In this document: positions 1 to 5,965 of the stretch, one piece after another | Position numbering within the stretch: the first letter of the stretch is position 1 | Layout: each line of letters begins with the position of its first letter | NCBI GenBank assembly: GCA_013817025.1 | Contig: JACDDK010000041.1 | Coordinates: 1 to 7,897, forward strand | Direction: 5' to 3' | Length of the DNA stretch: 7,897 nucleotides | From: Rubrobacter sp. | Lineage (GTDB): Bacteria > Actinomycetota > Rubrobacteria > Rubrobacterales > Rubrobacteraceae | The notes under the pieces: generated by a model | Told to the model about the DNA's origin: nothing | Seen by the model: only the letters and a program-made list of their open reading frames with translations | Databases searched by the model: none | Made by a program: the position numbers and the translations under genes

Positions 1-1259
1 TGCGGCGGGCGTTCGAGATCGCCCGTTCCGGCAGGCCCGGCCCGGTTCTCGTTGACGTGCCGAAGGACGTGATGTTCGCGGCGTGCAACGACAACGGGTA
101 CCGCCGGTTGAAGGAAGCGCCGGCACCAGTCGAATCGCCGGGGTTGGAGCGGGCGGCGATGCTGCTCAGGAACGCCAAGCGGCCGCTCATTCTGGCCGGG
201 CATGGGGTTACGCTCTCGGGCGCGGAGATGGAGTTGCGGTTGCTCGCGGAGCGGACGGGGATTCCGGTGGTGACCACGCTGCTCGGTATCAGCGCGTTCC
301 CGGAGGACCATCCGCTGTATCTGGGATGGCCGGGGATGCACGGTCAGGCGAGCGTCAACAGGGCCATCGACCGTTCGGACTTGTTGTTCGCGGTTGGGAT
401 GCGTTTTGACGATAGGATCACGGGCGCGGCCCACAAGTTCGCCCAAAATGCCAAGGTCATCCACATCGACGTGGACCCCTCGGAGCTTGGCAAGGTCATA
501 AAGCCGACCGTCGGTATCGCCGCCGACGCGAAGTCCGCTATGCATTCCATTCTCGGTCATCTGGACAACGCCTCCGAAGACGCCGAAGGCTGCGGCGAGT
601 GGCGCGAGGAGTTGGAGCGGAGTCAGGTGCCGGAGCGGGTGCGCGAAGAGTCGGCGCGAGGCAAGTACGGCCCCATCCAGATCATAGAGGCCATAAAAGA
701 AGCCTCCGGCCCGGAGATGCGGCTCGTCACGGATGTGGGGCAGCATCAGATGTGGGCGGCGCAGTTCTTCCAGTTCACGAAGCAAAACAGCCACATCACC
801 AGCGGCGGCCTCGGCACGATGGGCTTCGCGCTTCCGGCGTCGATGGGTGTCGCGTTCGCGTACCCCGACGAGCCAGTATGGGTCATCGCGGGCGACGGCG
901 GCTTCCAGATGAACATCCAGGAGCTTGCGACCATAAAAGAGTTCGGCCTGAACATAAAAGTCGCGGTGCTCAACAACGGGTACCTCGGGATGGTTCGGCA
1001 GTGGCAGCAGTTCTTCCACAACCGCCGGTACTCCTCGACCCCGATCACCGGCCCGGACTACGAGCAGCTCACCACCGCCTATGGGCTGCACGGGCGCACC
1101 ATCAACCCCGGCGACGACGTGCGGGCGGCGGTGCAGTGGGCGCAGGACACGCCGGGGTGTACGATCCTCGACTTCCGTATCGACCCGGAGGCGAACGTCT
1201 TCCCCATGATCCCCTCGGGCATGAGCGTCGCCGAGATGATCGAAGAAGATGGTGCCTGA
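1..1259 (+). CDS. ilvB: Acetolactate synthase large subunit, 5'-truncated by window edge
   Basis: This is the ThDP- and FAD-dependent catalytic subunit of acetohydroxyacid synthase, which condenses two pyruvates to 2-acetolactate (valine/leucine branch) or pyruvate with 2-oxobutyrate (isoleucine branch). The reading frame is already open at base 3 and reads RRAFEIARSGRPGPVLVDVP, the end of the N-terminal pyrimidine-binding domain. The gene therefore starts upstream, and the GTG at 57 is an internal valine. The central FAD-type domain follows, with FDDRITG near 405-422. The C-terminal ThDP/Mg domain has GDGG at 891-902 and the paired Asn NNGYLG from 972. The Trp of VRQWQ at 1002-1004 corresponds to the herbicide-contact Trp of plant enzymes. 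Roughly 420 codons are visible of a family length near 560-600. Its last codons overlap ilvN, so the two subunits are probably translationally coupled. Identification is secure. Confidence 0.97.
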   Translation, partial: RRAFEIARSGRPGPVLVDVPKDVMFAACNDNGYRRLKEAPAPVESPGLERAAMLLRNAKRPLILAGHGVTLSGAEMELRLLAERTGIPVVTTLLGISAFPEDHPLYLGWPGMHGQASVNRAIDRSDLLFAVGMRFDDRITGAAHKFAQNAKVIHIDVDPSELGKVIKPTVGIAADAKSAMHSILGHLDNASEDAEGCGEWREELERSQVPERVREESARGKYGPIQIIEAIKEASGPEMRLVTDVGQHQMWAAQFFQFTKQNSHITSGGLGTMGFALPASMGVAFAYPDEPVWVIAGDGGFQMNIQELATIKEFGLNIKVAVLNNGYLGMVRQWQQFFHNRRYSSTPITGPDYEQLTTAYGLHGRTINPGDDVRAAVQWAQDTPGCTILDFRIDPEANVFPMIPSGMSVAEMIEEDGA

Positions 1260-1716
1260 GACCACGGCCCCGGCGACCGGCGTGACCCCGAACACCATAG
1301 AAGTCCGGTTCACCGGCGGGATGCTCGCCCTGAACCGCCTGCTCATGACGCTCCAGAACAAACGGATGCCCGTCGCGGACTTCGCCCTGGGCCGCGATAC
1401 CGCCGGAATGCGCGCCACCATAATCCTAGACTGTCCGCCCGAGACAGCAACACGCTACACGATGCTCCTCACGGCGCTCGAAGACGTACAAGAAGCTGGC
1501 CCGGCGGCGGGTGTCGAAGTGATCCTGCTCAACACGGCGGGCGATTGGCGCGAATCAGCCGAAAGGGCAGGCGTGGCGGCGCACGAGGGTGACGGGATAG
1601 TGGTGGCGTCGGGTGGGCCGGAGAAGATAGAAGACTTTCTCGCTATCCTAGGCGACGATGTACAGGACATGGTTCGGTTGGGGCCTGTGGCCCGGCCGGG
1701 AGACGGAGGAGTTTAG
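1249..1716 (+). CDS. ilvN: Acetolactate synthase small (regulatory) subunit, divergent
   Basis: This is the 155-residue regulatory partner of IlvB. Family members activate the catalytic subunit and confer feedback inhibition by valine. Residues about 15-84 fit an ACT domain (NTIEVRF, then LLMTLQNKRMPVADFAL). Residues about 88-151 fit the IlvN C-terminal domain, ending in GGPEKIEDFLAIL and MVRLGPVARPG, which parallel the usual DKIDALIELL and EIARTGRVALARG. The ATG at 1249 overlaps the ilvB stop by 11 bases. No strong Shine-Dalgarno is visible, which fits coupling to ilvB; a GTG follows at once at 1252. The sequence is unusually divergent: the standard N-x-P-G segment opening the ACT domain reads FTGGMLAL, and the usual GFNI reads MPVA, so Asn residues used for valine binding in E. 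coli IlvN appear to be missing. The role rests on position and overall domain layout; retained valine inhibition is doubtful. Confidence 0.86.
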   Translation: MVPETTAPATGVTPNTIEVRFTGGMLALNRLLMTLQNKRMPVADFALGRDTAGMRATIILDCPPETATRYTMLLTALEDVQEAGPAAGVEVILLNTAGDWRESAERAGVAAHEGDGIVVASGGPEKIEDFLAILGDDVQDMVRLGPVARPGDGGV

Positions 1717-2739
1717 ATGGCACGGGTATACCGCGAAGCGGACATCGGCGACGAGATCACCACGAAGAGAGTCGCAATTCTAGGTTACGGCAGCCAGGGC
1801 CACGCCCACGCCCTGAACCTGAAGGATTCGGGCTGCGAGGTCGCGGTCGGTCTCTACGAGGGCTCGAAGAGCTGGCCGAAGGCCGAACAAGAAGGCTTGC
1901 AGGTCATGACCATCGCCGACGCGACACGCTGGGCCGACGTGGTGATGATGCTATTGCCGGACGAGAAGCAGGCGGCGGTTTTCAAGGCGGAGGTCGAGCC
2001 TAACTTATCCGAGGGCATGTTGATGCTCTTCGCGCACGGCTTCAACATCCACTTCAACCAGATCCTGGTTCCGCCGGACGTGGACCTCGGCCTCGTCGCT
2101 CCGAAAGGACCGGGCCACGTGCTGCGGAGTCTTTACGTCGAAGGCAAGGGGATGCCGTCGCTCTTCGCTATCGAGAACGATGCTTCCGGGCAAGCTCGGG
2201 ACGTGATCCTCTCGTATGCGCGGGCCATCGGGTCCGGGCGGGCGGGTATAATCGAGACGACCTTCGCCGAGGAGACGGAGACGGACCTCTTCGGGGAGCA
2301 AGCGGTGCTTTGCGGCGGGTTGTCGGCTTTGCTAACGGCTGGGTTCGAGACGTTGGTCGAGGCCGGGTATCAGCCGGAGCTTGCATATTACGAGTGTGTG
2401 AACGAGCTGAAGCTGATCGTGGACCTCATCTACGAGGGTGGGTTGGCCCAGATGCGATACTCGATCTCCAACACCGCCGAGTACGGCGACTACACCGCCG
2501 GGCCAAAGATCGTGGACGACGGCGTGAAGGAGCGGATGCGCGGCATCCTGGCCGATATCCAGAGCGGCAAGTTCGCCCGCGAGTGGGTCCTCGAAAACCA
2601 GGCCGGTGCCGCGAGCTTCCTCGCGATGCGCCGCCGCGAGGCCGAGGGACACGTCTCGCGGGTCGGAGAGCAGTTGCGGGAACTCGCCGCCGAAGGCGCC
2701 GAGGAGACGACCTCCGCTCCGTCGGAGGGCGCTCTATGA
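1717..2739 (+). CDS. ilvC: Ketol-acid reductoisomerase, class I (short form)
   Basis: Converts 2-acetolactate or 2-aceto-2-hydroxybutyrate to the dihydroxy acids by Mg-dependent alkyl migration and NAD(P)H reduction; it is the second shared step of valine and isoleucine synthesis. At 340 residues it is a normal class I enzyme. The N-terminal Rossmann domain carries GYGSQG at residues 23-28, the cofactor loop LYEGSKSW at 46-53, catalytic His107 in AHGFNIHF, and PKGPGH at 129-134. The C-terminal knotted domain has the metal ligands Asp190 and Glu194 (DLFGE) plus Glu226 and Glu230 (YYECVNE), and Ser251 in YSISNTAEYG. A strong GGAGGAG (1705-1711) lies 5 bases before the ATG, which directly follows the ilvN stop. 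The tail after about residue 325 is a low-complexity acidic/Ser-Thr stretch of a kind that varies in the family. Oddity: Tyr47 stands where Arg or Lys commonly opens the 2'-phosphate loop, though Ser50 and Ser52 are kept. Confidence 0.99.
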   Translation: MARVYREADIGDEITTKRVAILGYGSQGHAHALNLKDSGCEVAVGLYEGSKSWPKAEQEGLQVMTIADATRWADVVMMLLPDEKQAAVFKAEVEPNLSEGMLMLFAHGFNIHFNQILVPPDVDLGLVAPKGPGHVLRSLYVEGKGMPSLFAIENDASGQARDVILSYARAIGSGRAGIIETTFAEETETDLFGEQAVLCGGLSALLTAGFETLVEAGYQPELAYYECVNELKLIVDLIYEGGLAQMRYSISNTAEYGDYTAGPKIVDDGVKERMRGILADIQSGKFAREWVLENQAGAASFLAMRRREAEGHVSRVGEQLRELAAEGAEETTSAPSEGAL

Positions 2740-3692
2740 GTCGCAAGGCGTTCGTCGCCTCGGATGCGGAGTGGTGTTATCACGGTGGTGCGATGGTCAA
2801 GTTGGGTGACGTGCGCCTCTCCCCCGCCACACATGCCTTGAACTACGGCACGGGTGTGTTCGAGGGCATCCGGGCGTACTGGAACGAGGAGCGCGGGACG
2901 CTTCAGGTCCTCAAGCTGCGTGAGCACTACGAGCGGTTCGAGAGGTCCTGCCGGATGCTCAGGATAGAGCTTCCGCACACCATCGACGAGTTGTGCGACA
3001 TCACCCTGGAGATCCTGAAGCGCAACGGCCCGCGCGAGGACACCTACATCCGACCTCTGGCCTACAAGTCCGTCACGGCGGTCGGGGTGAACCTGAAGGG
3101 CGAGTCCGAACTATCCATCTTCACGGTCCCGATGGGCGATTACGTGGAGCTTACGGGCTTGAAGGTCTGCGTCTCGTCTTGGCGGCGCACGCCGGACACT
3201 TCCATCCCGGCGCGGGGCAAGCTCACGGGCTCGTACATCAACACGGCGCTCGCGGTGGACGAGGCGCACCGGGCGGGCTACGACGACGCGATCTTCCTGA
3301 CGCAAGATGGACACGTCTCCGAGGCGAGCGCGGCGAACATCTTCATCGTGCGAAAGGGACAGCTCATCACGCCGCCCGTCACGGCGGACATCCTTGAAGG
3401 CATCACCCGCGACGCGGTGATGGAGCTTGCGGATAAGGAGATGGAGATCCCGGTTATAGAGCGCGACGTGGACCGGACGGAGTTGTACGCGGCGGACGAA
3501 GTATTCCTCTCCGGAACCGGATTCCAGATCGCCCCGATCACCGAGGTCGATGGACGTCCCGTCGGCACCGGCAGCATCGGCCCTGTTGTGGAGAAGTTGC
3601 AGGAGCTTTATTTCAAAGCCGCCCGCGGCGAGTGGCCCGAGTACGCCGACTGGACCGTAAAGGTCGAGGTTGCGGAAGGGGCGCGGAGATAA
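2736..3692 (+). CDS. ilvE: Branched-chain amino acid aminotransferase (class IV)
   Basis: PLP enzyme that transfers the amino group of glutamate to 2-oxoisovalerate, 3-methyl-2-oxopentanoate and 2-oxoisocaproate, the last step of valine, isoleucine and leucine synthesis. The 318 residues match the family. Landmarks are LNYGTGVFEGIRAY at 35-48, the H-Y-E-R phosphate-site segment at 64-67, YIRPLAYKS at 104-112, the Schiff-base Lys162 in ARGKLTGSYIN, Glu196 in VSEASAANIF, the phosphate-binding EGITRD at 221-226, and SGTGFQIAPI at 259-268. The frame stays open far upstream (to 2310) inside ilvC, but the start is the ATG at 2736: it makes a 4-base ATGA overlap with the ilvC stop, has GGAGGG at 2724-2729 six bases before it, and gives the normal N-terminus. 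D-amino-acid aminotransferase and 4-amino-4-deoxychorismate lyase share the fold, but length and operon context favour IlvE. It is the last gene of the ilv operon. Confidence 0.97.
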   Translation: MSRKAFVASDAEWCYHGGAMVKLGDVRLSPATHALNYGTGVFEGIRAYWNEERGTLQVLKLREHYERFERSCRMLRIELPHTIDELCDITLEILKRNGPREDTYIRPLAYKSVTAVGVNLKGESELSIFTVPMGDYVELTGLKVCVSSWRRTPDTSIPARGKLTGSYINTALAVDEAHRAGYDDAIFLTQDGHVSEASAANIFIVRKGQLITPPVTADILEGITRDAVMELADKEMEIPVIERDVDRTELYAADEVFLSGTGFQIAPITEVDGRPVGTGSIGPVVEKLQELYFKAARGEWPEYADWTVKVEVAEGARR

Positions 3693-3735
3693 GAAAATGC
3701 CCGTTGACGGGCTGACCCAGGATCTTGAGTCGCCG

Positions 3736-3777
3736 AACGGCGTAAGGTGGAGTATCCCACCTTACGCCGTTTAGCCG
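3736..3777 (+). terminator. Rho-independent terminator after the ilv operon
   Basis: A perfect 15-bp inverted repeat: AACGGCGTAAGGTGG at 3736-3750 pairs with CCACCTTACGCCGTT at 3757-3771 around a 6-base loop. It is followed by an interrupted T-rich run (TTTAGCCGTTTT) starting inside the right arm. It begins 43 bases after the ilvE stop and has no coding role. A smaller hairpin (GCCCG-TTGA-CGGGC, 3699-3712) lies just before it. Because the long stem is symmetric and A-rich bases lie at its left foot, it might also stop transcription arriving from the other side, but no - strand gene is seen here. Confidence 0.9.
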
Positions 3778-3827
3778 TTTTGCGTCTGCGGCTTACGGAT
3801 CGCCAGGCTTATCACCGATTCCGACGG

Positions 3828-3864
3828 TTGGGAATTTACGCTCGCCCCGTAGACTTGCGATAGG
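3828..3864 (+). promoter_or_regulatory. Possible promoter for the DUF3224 pair
   Basis: A new transcript must begin after the ilv terminator, and two overlapping candidates are visible. One is TTGGGA (3828-3833), 16 bases, TAGACT (3850-3855). The other is TTTACG (3835-3840), 18 bases, GATAGG (3859-3864) preceded by an extended TGC, the same TGCGATA string as at the leuA promoter. A 6-bp hairpin with one G-U pair (GACTTC 3864-3869 / GGAGTC 3875-3880) would sit near the 5' end of the transcript from the first candidate. Neither match is strong enough to choose between them. Confidence 0.3.
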
Positions 3865-3911
3865 ACTTCTTCGAGGAGTCGGGACACGTTTGTCGGAACG
3901 AGGAGGCGGAG

Positions 3912-4313
3912 ATGAGCCTGCGCGCGGAGGGCATGATCGAGACGAAGTCTTGGGAGGAGAACGCCTACCGAGAGGCCAATAGTGGCCCGAAGTTCACTCG
4001 CGCCAGCGTCGACGTTTCTTTTCGGGGGGACATCGAGGGCGAGGGCGCGGAGGAGTACTTGATGGTCTACACGGGCGACGGCTCGGCGAACTTCGTGGGC
4101 CTAGAGCGCGTGGATGGGAGCGTCGGTGATCGCTCCGGCGGCTTCGTGATTCAGCACAACGGAACTTTCCTGGACGGCAGGTTGAAGTCCGAGTGGTTCG
4201 TGGTGCCGGGCTCGGGGACCGGGGAGTTGCGCGGCCTGCGGGGTGTGGGGACTTACACCAACGACGGTGGTGAACCCCAGACGGCCTACACGCTCGACTA
4301 CGACTTCGAGTAA
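3912..4313 (+). CDS. DUF3224 family protein, copy 1
   Basis: A 133-residue cytoplasmic protein of the DUF3224 family, small single-domain proteins predicted to form an allene-oxide-cyclase-like beta barrel. No biochemical function is established for the family that I know of. Visible family blocks are KFTRASVDVSFRGDIEGEG (27-45), EYLMVY (48-53), FVGLERVDGSVGDRSGGFV (61-79), WFVVPGSGTGELRGLRG (95-111) and the terminal YTLDYDFE. There is no signal peptide or membrane segment, and the protein is strongly acidic. AGGAGG at 3901-3906, five bases before the ATG, supports the start. It is the first gene after the ilv terminator and is followed 34 bases later by a paralogue, so the two are probably cotranscribed. 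Family assignment is by motif recognition; the function is unknown. Confidence 0.85.
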   Translation: MSLRAEGMIETKSWEENAYREANSGPKFTRASVDVSFRGDIEGEGAEEYLMVYTGDGSANFVGLERVDGSVGDRSGGFVIQHNGTFLDGRLKSEWFVVPGSGTGELRGLRGVGTYTNDGGEPQTAYTLDYDFE

Positions 4314-4332
4314 CGAGACTTCGACGTGCGCG

Positions 4333-4338
4333 AGGAGG
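4333..4338 (+). promoter_or_regulatory. Shine-Dalgarno site that fixes the start of the second DUF3224 gene
   Basis: AGGAGG, nine bases before the ATG at 4348. The frame is open upstream to an ATG at 4243, but that extension would lie inside the previous gene, encode a Thr/Arg/Ser-rich stretch with no family match, and lack a comparable site. The ATG at 4348 gives a protein that aligns end to end with its neighbour. Confidence 0.8.
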
Positions 4339-4347
4339 AACGATAGC

Positions 4348-4746
4348 ATGAGCCAACAGGCGACCGGAACGTTCGAGATCGAAGGTTGGGACGAACGACC
4401 CTACGACGAACACGAGGGCACGAAACTAACCCGCACACACGTAACCAAGACCTTTCACGGCGACGTTCGAGGCACGAGCACCGCCGAACTGCTCATGGCA
4501 TACGGAGCCGTGGAGGGCTCGGCGGCCTACGCGGGCTTCGAGCGCATCGTTGGTAGTGTCAACGGTCGCTCGGGCGGCTTCGTTTTGCATCACACCGCCA
4601 CCGCGTCGCGGGCGGCGCAATCTGCCACGTGGACCGTGGTGCCGGATTCCGGGACGGGTGAGTTGCGCGGCTTGAGCGGCGAGGCCCGGATCGGGGCCGG
4701 TCCCGACGACGGACACACCTTTACGCTGGATTACGAACTGGAGTAA
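4348..4746 (+). CDS. DUF3224 family protein, copy 2
   Basis: A 132-residue paralogue of the preceding gene. A hand alignment gives a little over 40 % identity along the whole length, with the same blocks: LTRTHVTKTFHGDV (27-40), ELLMAY (47-52), AGFERIVGSVNGRSGGFV (62-79), WTVVPDSGTGELRGLSG (95-111) and the terminal FTLDYELE. The N-terminus (ATGTFEIEGWDERPYDE) looks closer to the family norm than that of copy 1. Differences cluster in two places: residues 42-47 and the loop around 82-92, where copy 1 has NGTFLDGRLK and copy 2 has TATASRAAQS. The pair is an old tandem duplication rather than a recent one, and the copies may differ in ligand. The function is unknown; a small hydrophobic-ligand-binding barrel is only a guess from the predicted fold. 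Confidence 0.85.
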   Translation: MSQQATGTFEIEGWDERPYDEHEGTKLTRTHVTKTFHGDVRGTSTAELLMAYGAVEGSAAYAGFERIVGSVNGRSGGFVLHHTATASRAAQSATWTVVPDSGTGELRGLSGEARIGAGPDDGHTFTLDYELE

Positions 4747-4783
4747 CGTACCCGTCGATGGACAGGCTTGGAAAGATGTCGCC

Positions 4784-5896
4784 TTGACCGACCGCATCCT
4801 GACGCTCCGCGAACTCAACCGAGCGACGCTTGCCCGCCAGATGCTGCTGCGCCGCCGGAAACTGCCCACCATCGAGGCGATCGAGCATCTGGTCGGAATG
4901 CAAGCCCAGGCCCCCAATCCGCCCTATATAGGTCTGTGGACGCGGCTGGAGGGCTTCCACCCCGACGAGTTGGCTCGCCTGATCCTGGACCGGCGCGCGG
5001 TGCGCATCGCGCTGATGCGCAACACCGTACACTTGGTCACCGCCCGCGACTGCCTGGCGCTGCGCCCCTTGATGCAGCCCGTCTTTGACCGCAGCCTGTA
5101 CGCTAGCCGCGCCAACCGTGAAGGCATCGAGGGGGTGGACGTCGAAGCGCTCGTCGCCGCCGGCCGCGTGCTGCTCGAAGAACGACCGCGCACCGCCAAG
5201 GAGCTCGGCGTACTGCTTAAGGAGCGTTGGCCCGAGCGCGACGCTGCCTCCCTCGCCCGCGCCGTCCGCCACGTGGCGCCGCTGGTCCAGGTGCCACCCC
5301 GCGGCATCTGGGGAAAGAGCGGGCAGACCACCCACACCACAGCAGAGGCCTGGCTCGACCAGCACCTGGATCCCGACCCTTCGCTGGACGAGATGGTCGT
5401 CCGCTACCTCGGGGCGTTCGGCCCGGCCACCGTCAAGGACGTACAAACCTGGTCGGGCCTTACCCGGCTCGGCGAGGTGACCGAGCGGCTTCGGCCGCGC
5501 CTGCACGCCTTCCGCGACGAGCAGGGTAAAGAGCTGTTCGACCTGCCAGACGCCCCACGGCCCGACCCGGACACCCCGGTCCCGCCGCGCTTCCTTCCCG
5601 AGTTCGACAACCTGATCCTGTCATACGCCGATCGCACCCGCATCATCGCCAACGACCATCGCAAGGTGATCGCCTCCAAGAACGGCATGGTTCCGGCCAC
5701 CGTGCTCGTCGACGGTTTCGTCCGTGGCGTATGGAAGATCGAGAAGAGCCAGGGCGTGGCGACGCTCGTGATCGAACCGTTCGAGACGTTGTCGAAACGG
5801 GATCGCGCCGCTCTAACGGAGGAAGGCGAACGCCTCGTTCGCTTCGTCGAGGACGGCGCGAAGATCCACGATATCCGGTTCGAGAGAGTACGTTGA
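4784..5896 (+). CDS. Winged-helix HTH_42 protein, probable AlkZ-like DNA glycosylase
   Basis: A 370-residue protein of the HTH_42 (YcaQ/AlkZ) superfamily, often annotated only as a winged-helix DNA-binding protein. Family features in order: LTLRELNRATLARQMLLRR (6-24), GMQAQAPNPPYIGLWTRL (38-55), LMRNTVHLVTARD (77-89), a winged-helix segment AFGPATVKDVQTWSGL (211-226), FLPEFDNLILSYADRTRI (270-287), and SKNGMVPATVLVDGFVRGVWKI (298-319). In Streptomyces AlkZ, which excises azinomycin adducts, two glutamines of a Q-x-Q motif are catalytic; Gln40-Ala-Gln42 sits at the equivalent place, so base-excision activity on bulky alkyl or crosslink lesions is a fair inference. The start is TTG at 4784, eight bases after GGAAAG; it gives the family N-terminus, and nearby ATGs are out of frame. 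It begins 37 bases after the second DUF3224 gene. Codon choice leans more to CTG, CGC and GCC than in its neighbours, which hints at separate origin. Confidence 0.82.
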   Translation: MTDRILTLRELNRATLARQMLLRRRKLPTIEAIEHLVGMQAQAPNPPYIGLWTRLEGFHPDELARLILDRRAVRIALMRNTVHLVTARDCLALRPLMQPVFDRSLYASRANREGIEGVDVEALVAAGRVLLEERPRTAKELGVLLKERWPERDAASLARAVRHVAPLVQVPPRGIWGKSGQTTHTTAEAWLDQHLDPDPSLDEMVVRYLGAFGPATVKDVQTWSGLTRLGEVTERLRPRLHAFRDEQGKELFDLPDAPRPDPDTPVPPRFLPEFDNLILSYADRTRIIANDHRKVIASKNGMVPATVLVDGFVRGVWKIEKSQGVATLVIEPFETLSKRDRAALTEEGERLVRFVEDGAKIHDIRFERVR

Positions 5897-5917
5897 GAGC
5901 GCGGAAGCGAACCGCTC
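5897..5917 (+). other. Weak hairpin after the winged-helix gene
   Basis: GAGC (5897-5900) can pair with GCTC (5914-5917), and GG (5903-5904) with CC (5912-5913), directly after the stop codon. There is no T-run behind it, so it is at best a weak or Rho-aided terminator, or just an mRNA 3'-end structure. It may be chance. Confidence 0.2.
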
Positions 5918-5930
5918 GTCTCCGACCGAG

Positions 5931-5959
5931 TTGCAAGCCAGACGCCACGGTGCGATACT
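5931..5959 (+). promoter_or_regulatory. leuA promoter (sigma-70 type)
   Basis: TTGCAA (-35, 5931-5936), a 17-base spacer, and GATACT (-10, 5954-5959) preceded by TG at 5951-5952, one base before the -10 (extended -10). Each hexamer matches the consensus at 4 of 6 positions and the spacing is ideal. Transcription would start near 5966-5968, giving a leuA leader of about 170 bases, long enough for RNA-based control. Confidence 0.6.
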
Positions 5960-5965
5960 AGCTCC

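Noticed and set aside
57..59. GTG as a possible start of ilvB
   Set aside because: The frame upstream of it encodes conserved IlvB sequence (AFEIARSGRPGPVLVDVP), so the gene continues off the window.
599..1285. 228-codon + strand frame overlapping ilvB
   Set aside because: Arg/Gly/His-rich shadow of the ilvB frame with no domain.
2310..2735. In-frame upstream extension of ilvE inside ilvC
   Set aside because: The extension is Arg/Gly-rich shadow sequence. The ATG at 2736 has a good ribosome-binding site, ATGA overlap and the normal family N-terminus.
4243..4347. In-frame upstream extension of the second DUF3224 gene
   Set aside because: It lies within the first DUF3224 gene and has no family match; AGGAGG before 4348 marks the real start.
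4721..5506. 261-codon open frame on the - strand across the glycosylase-like gene
   Set aside because: It is antisense to a protein with recognisable HTH_42 motifs; its own translation has no recognisable domain and no plausible ribosome-binding context.
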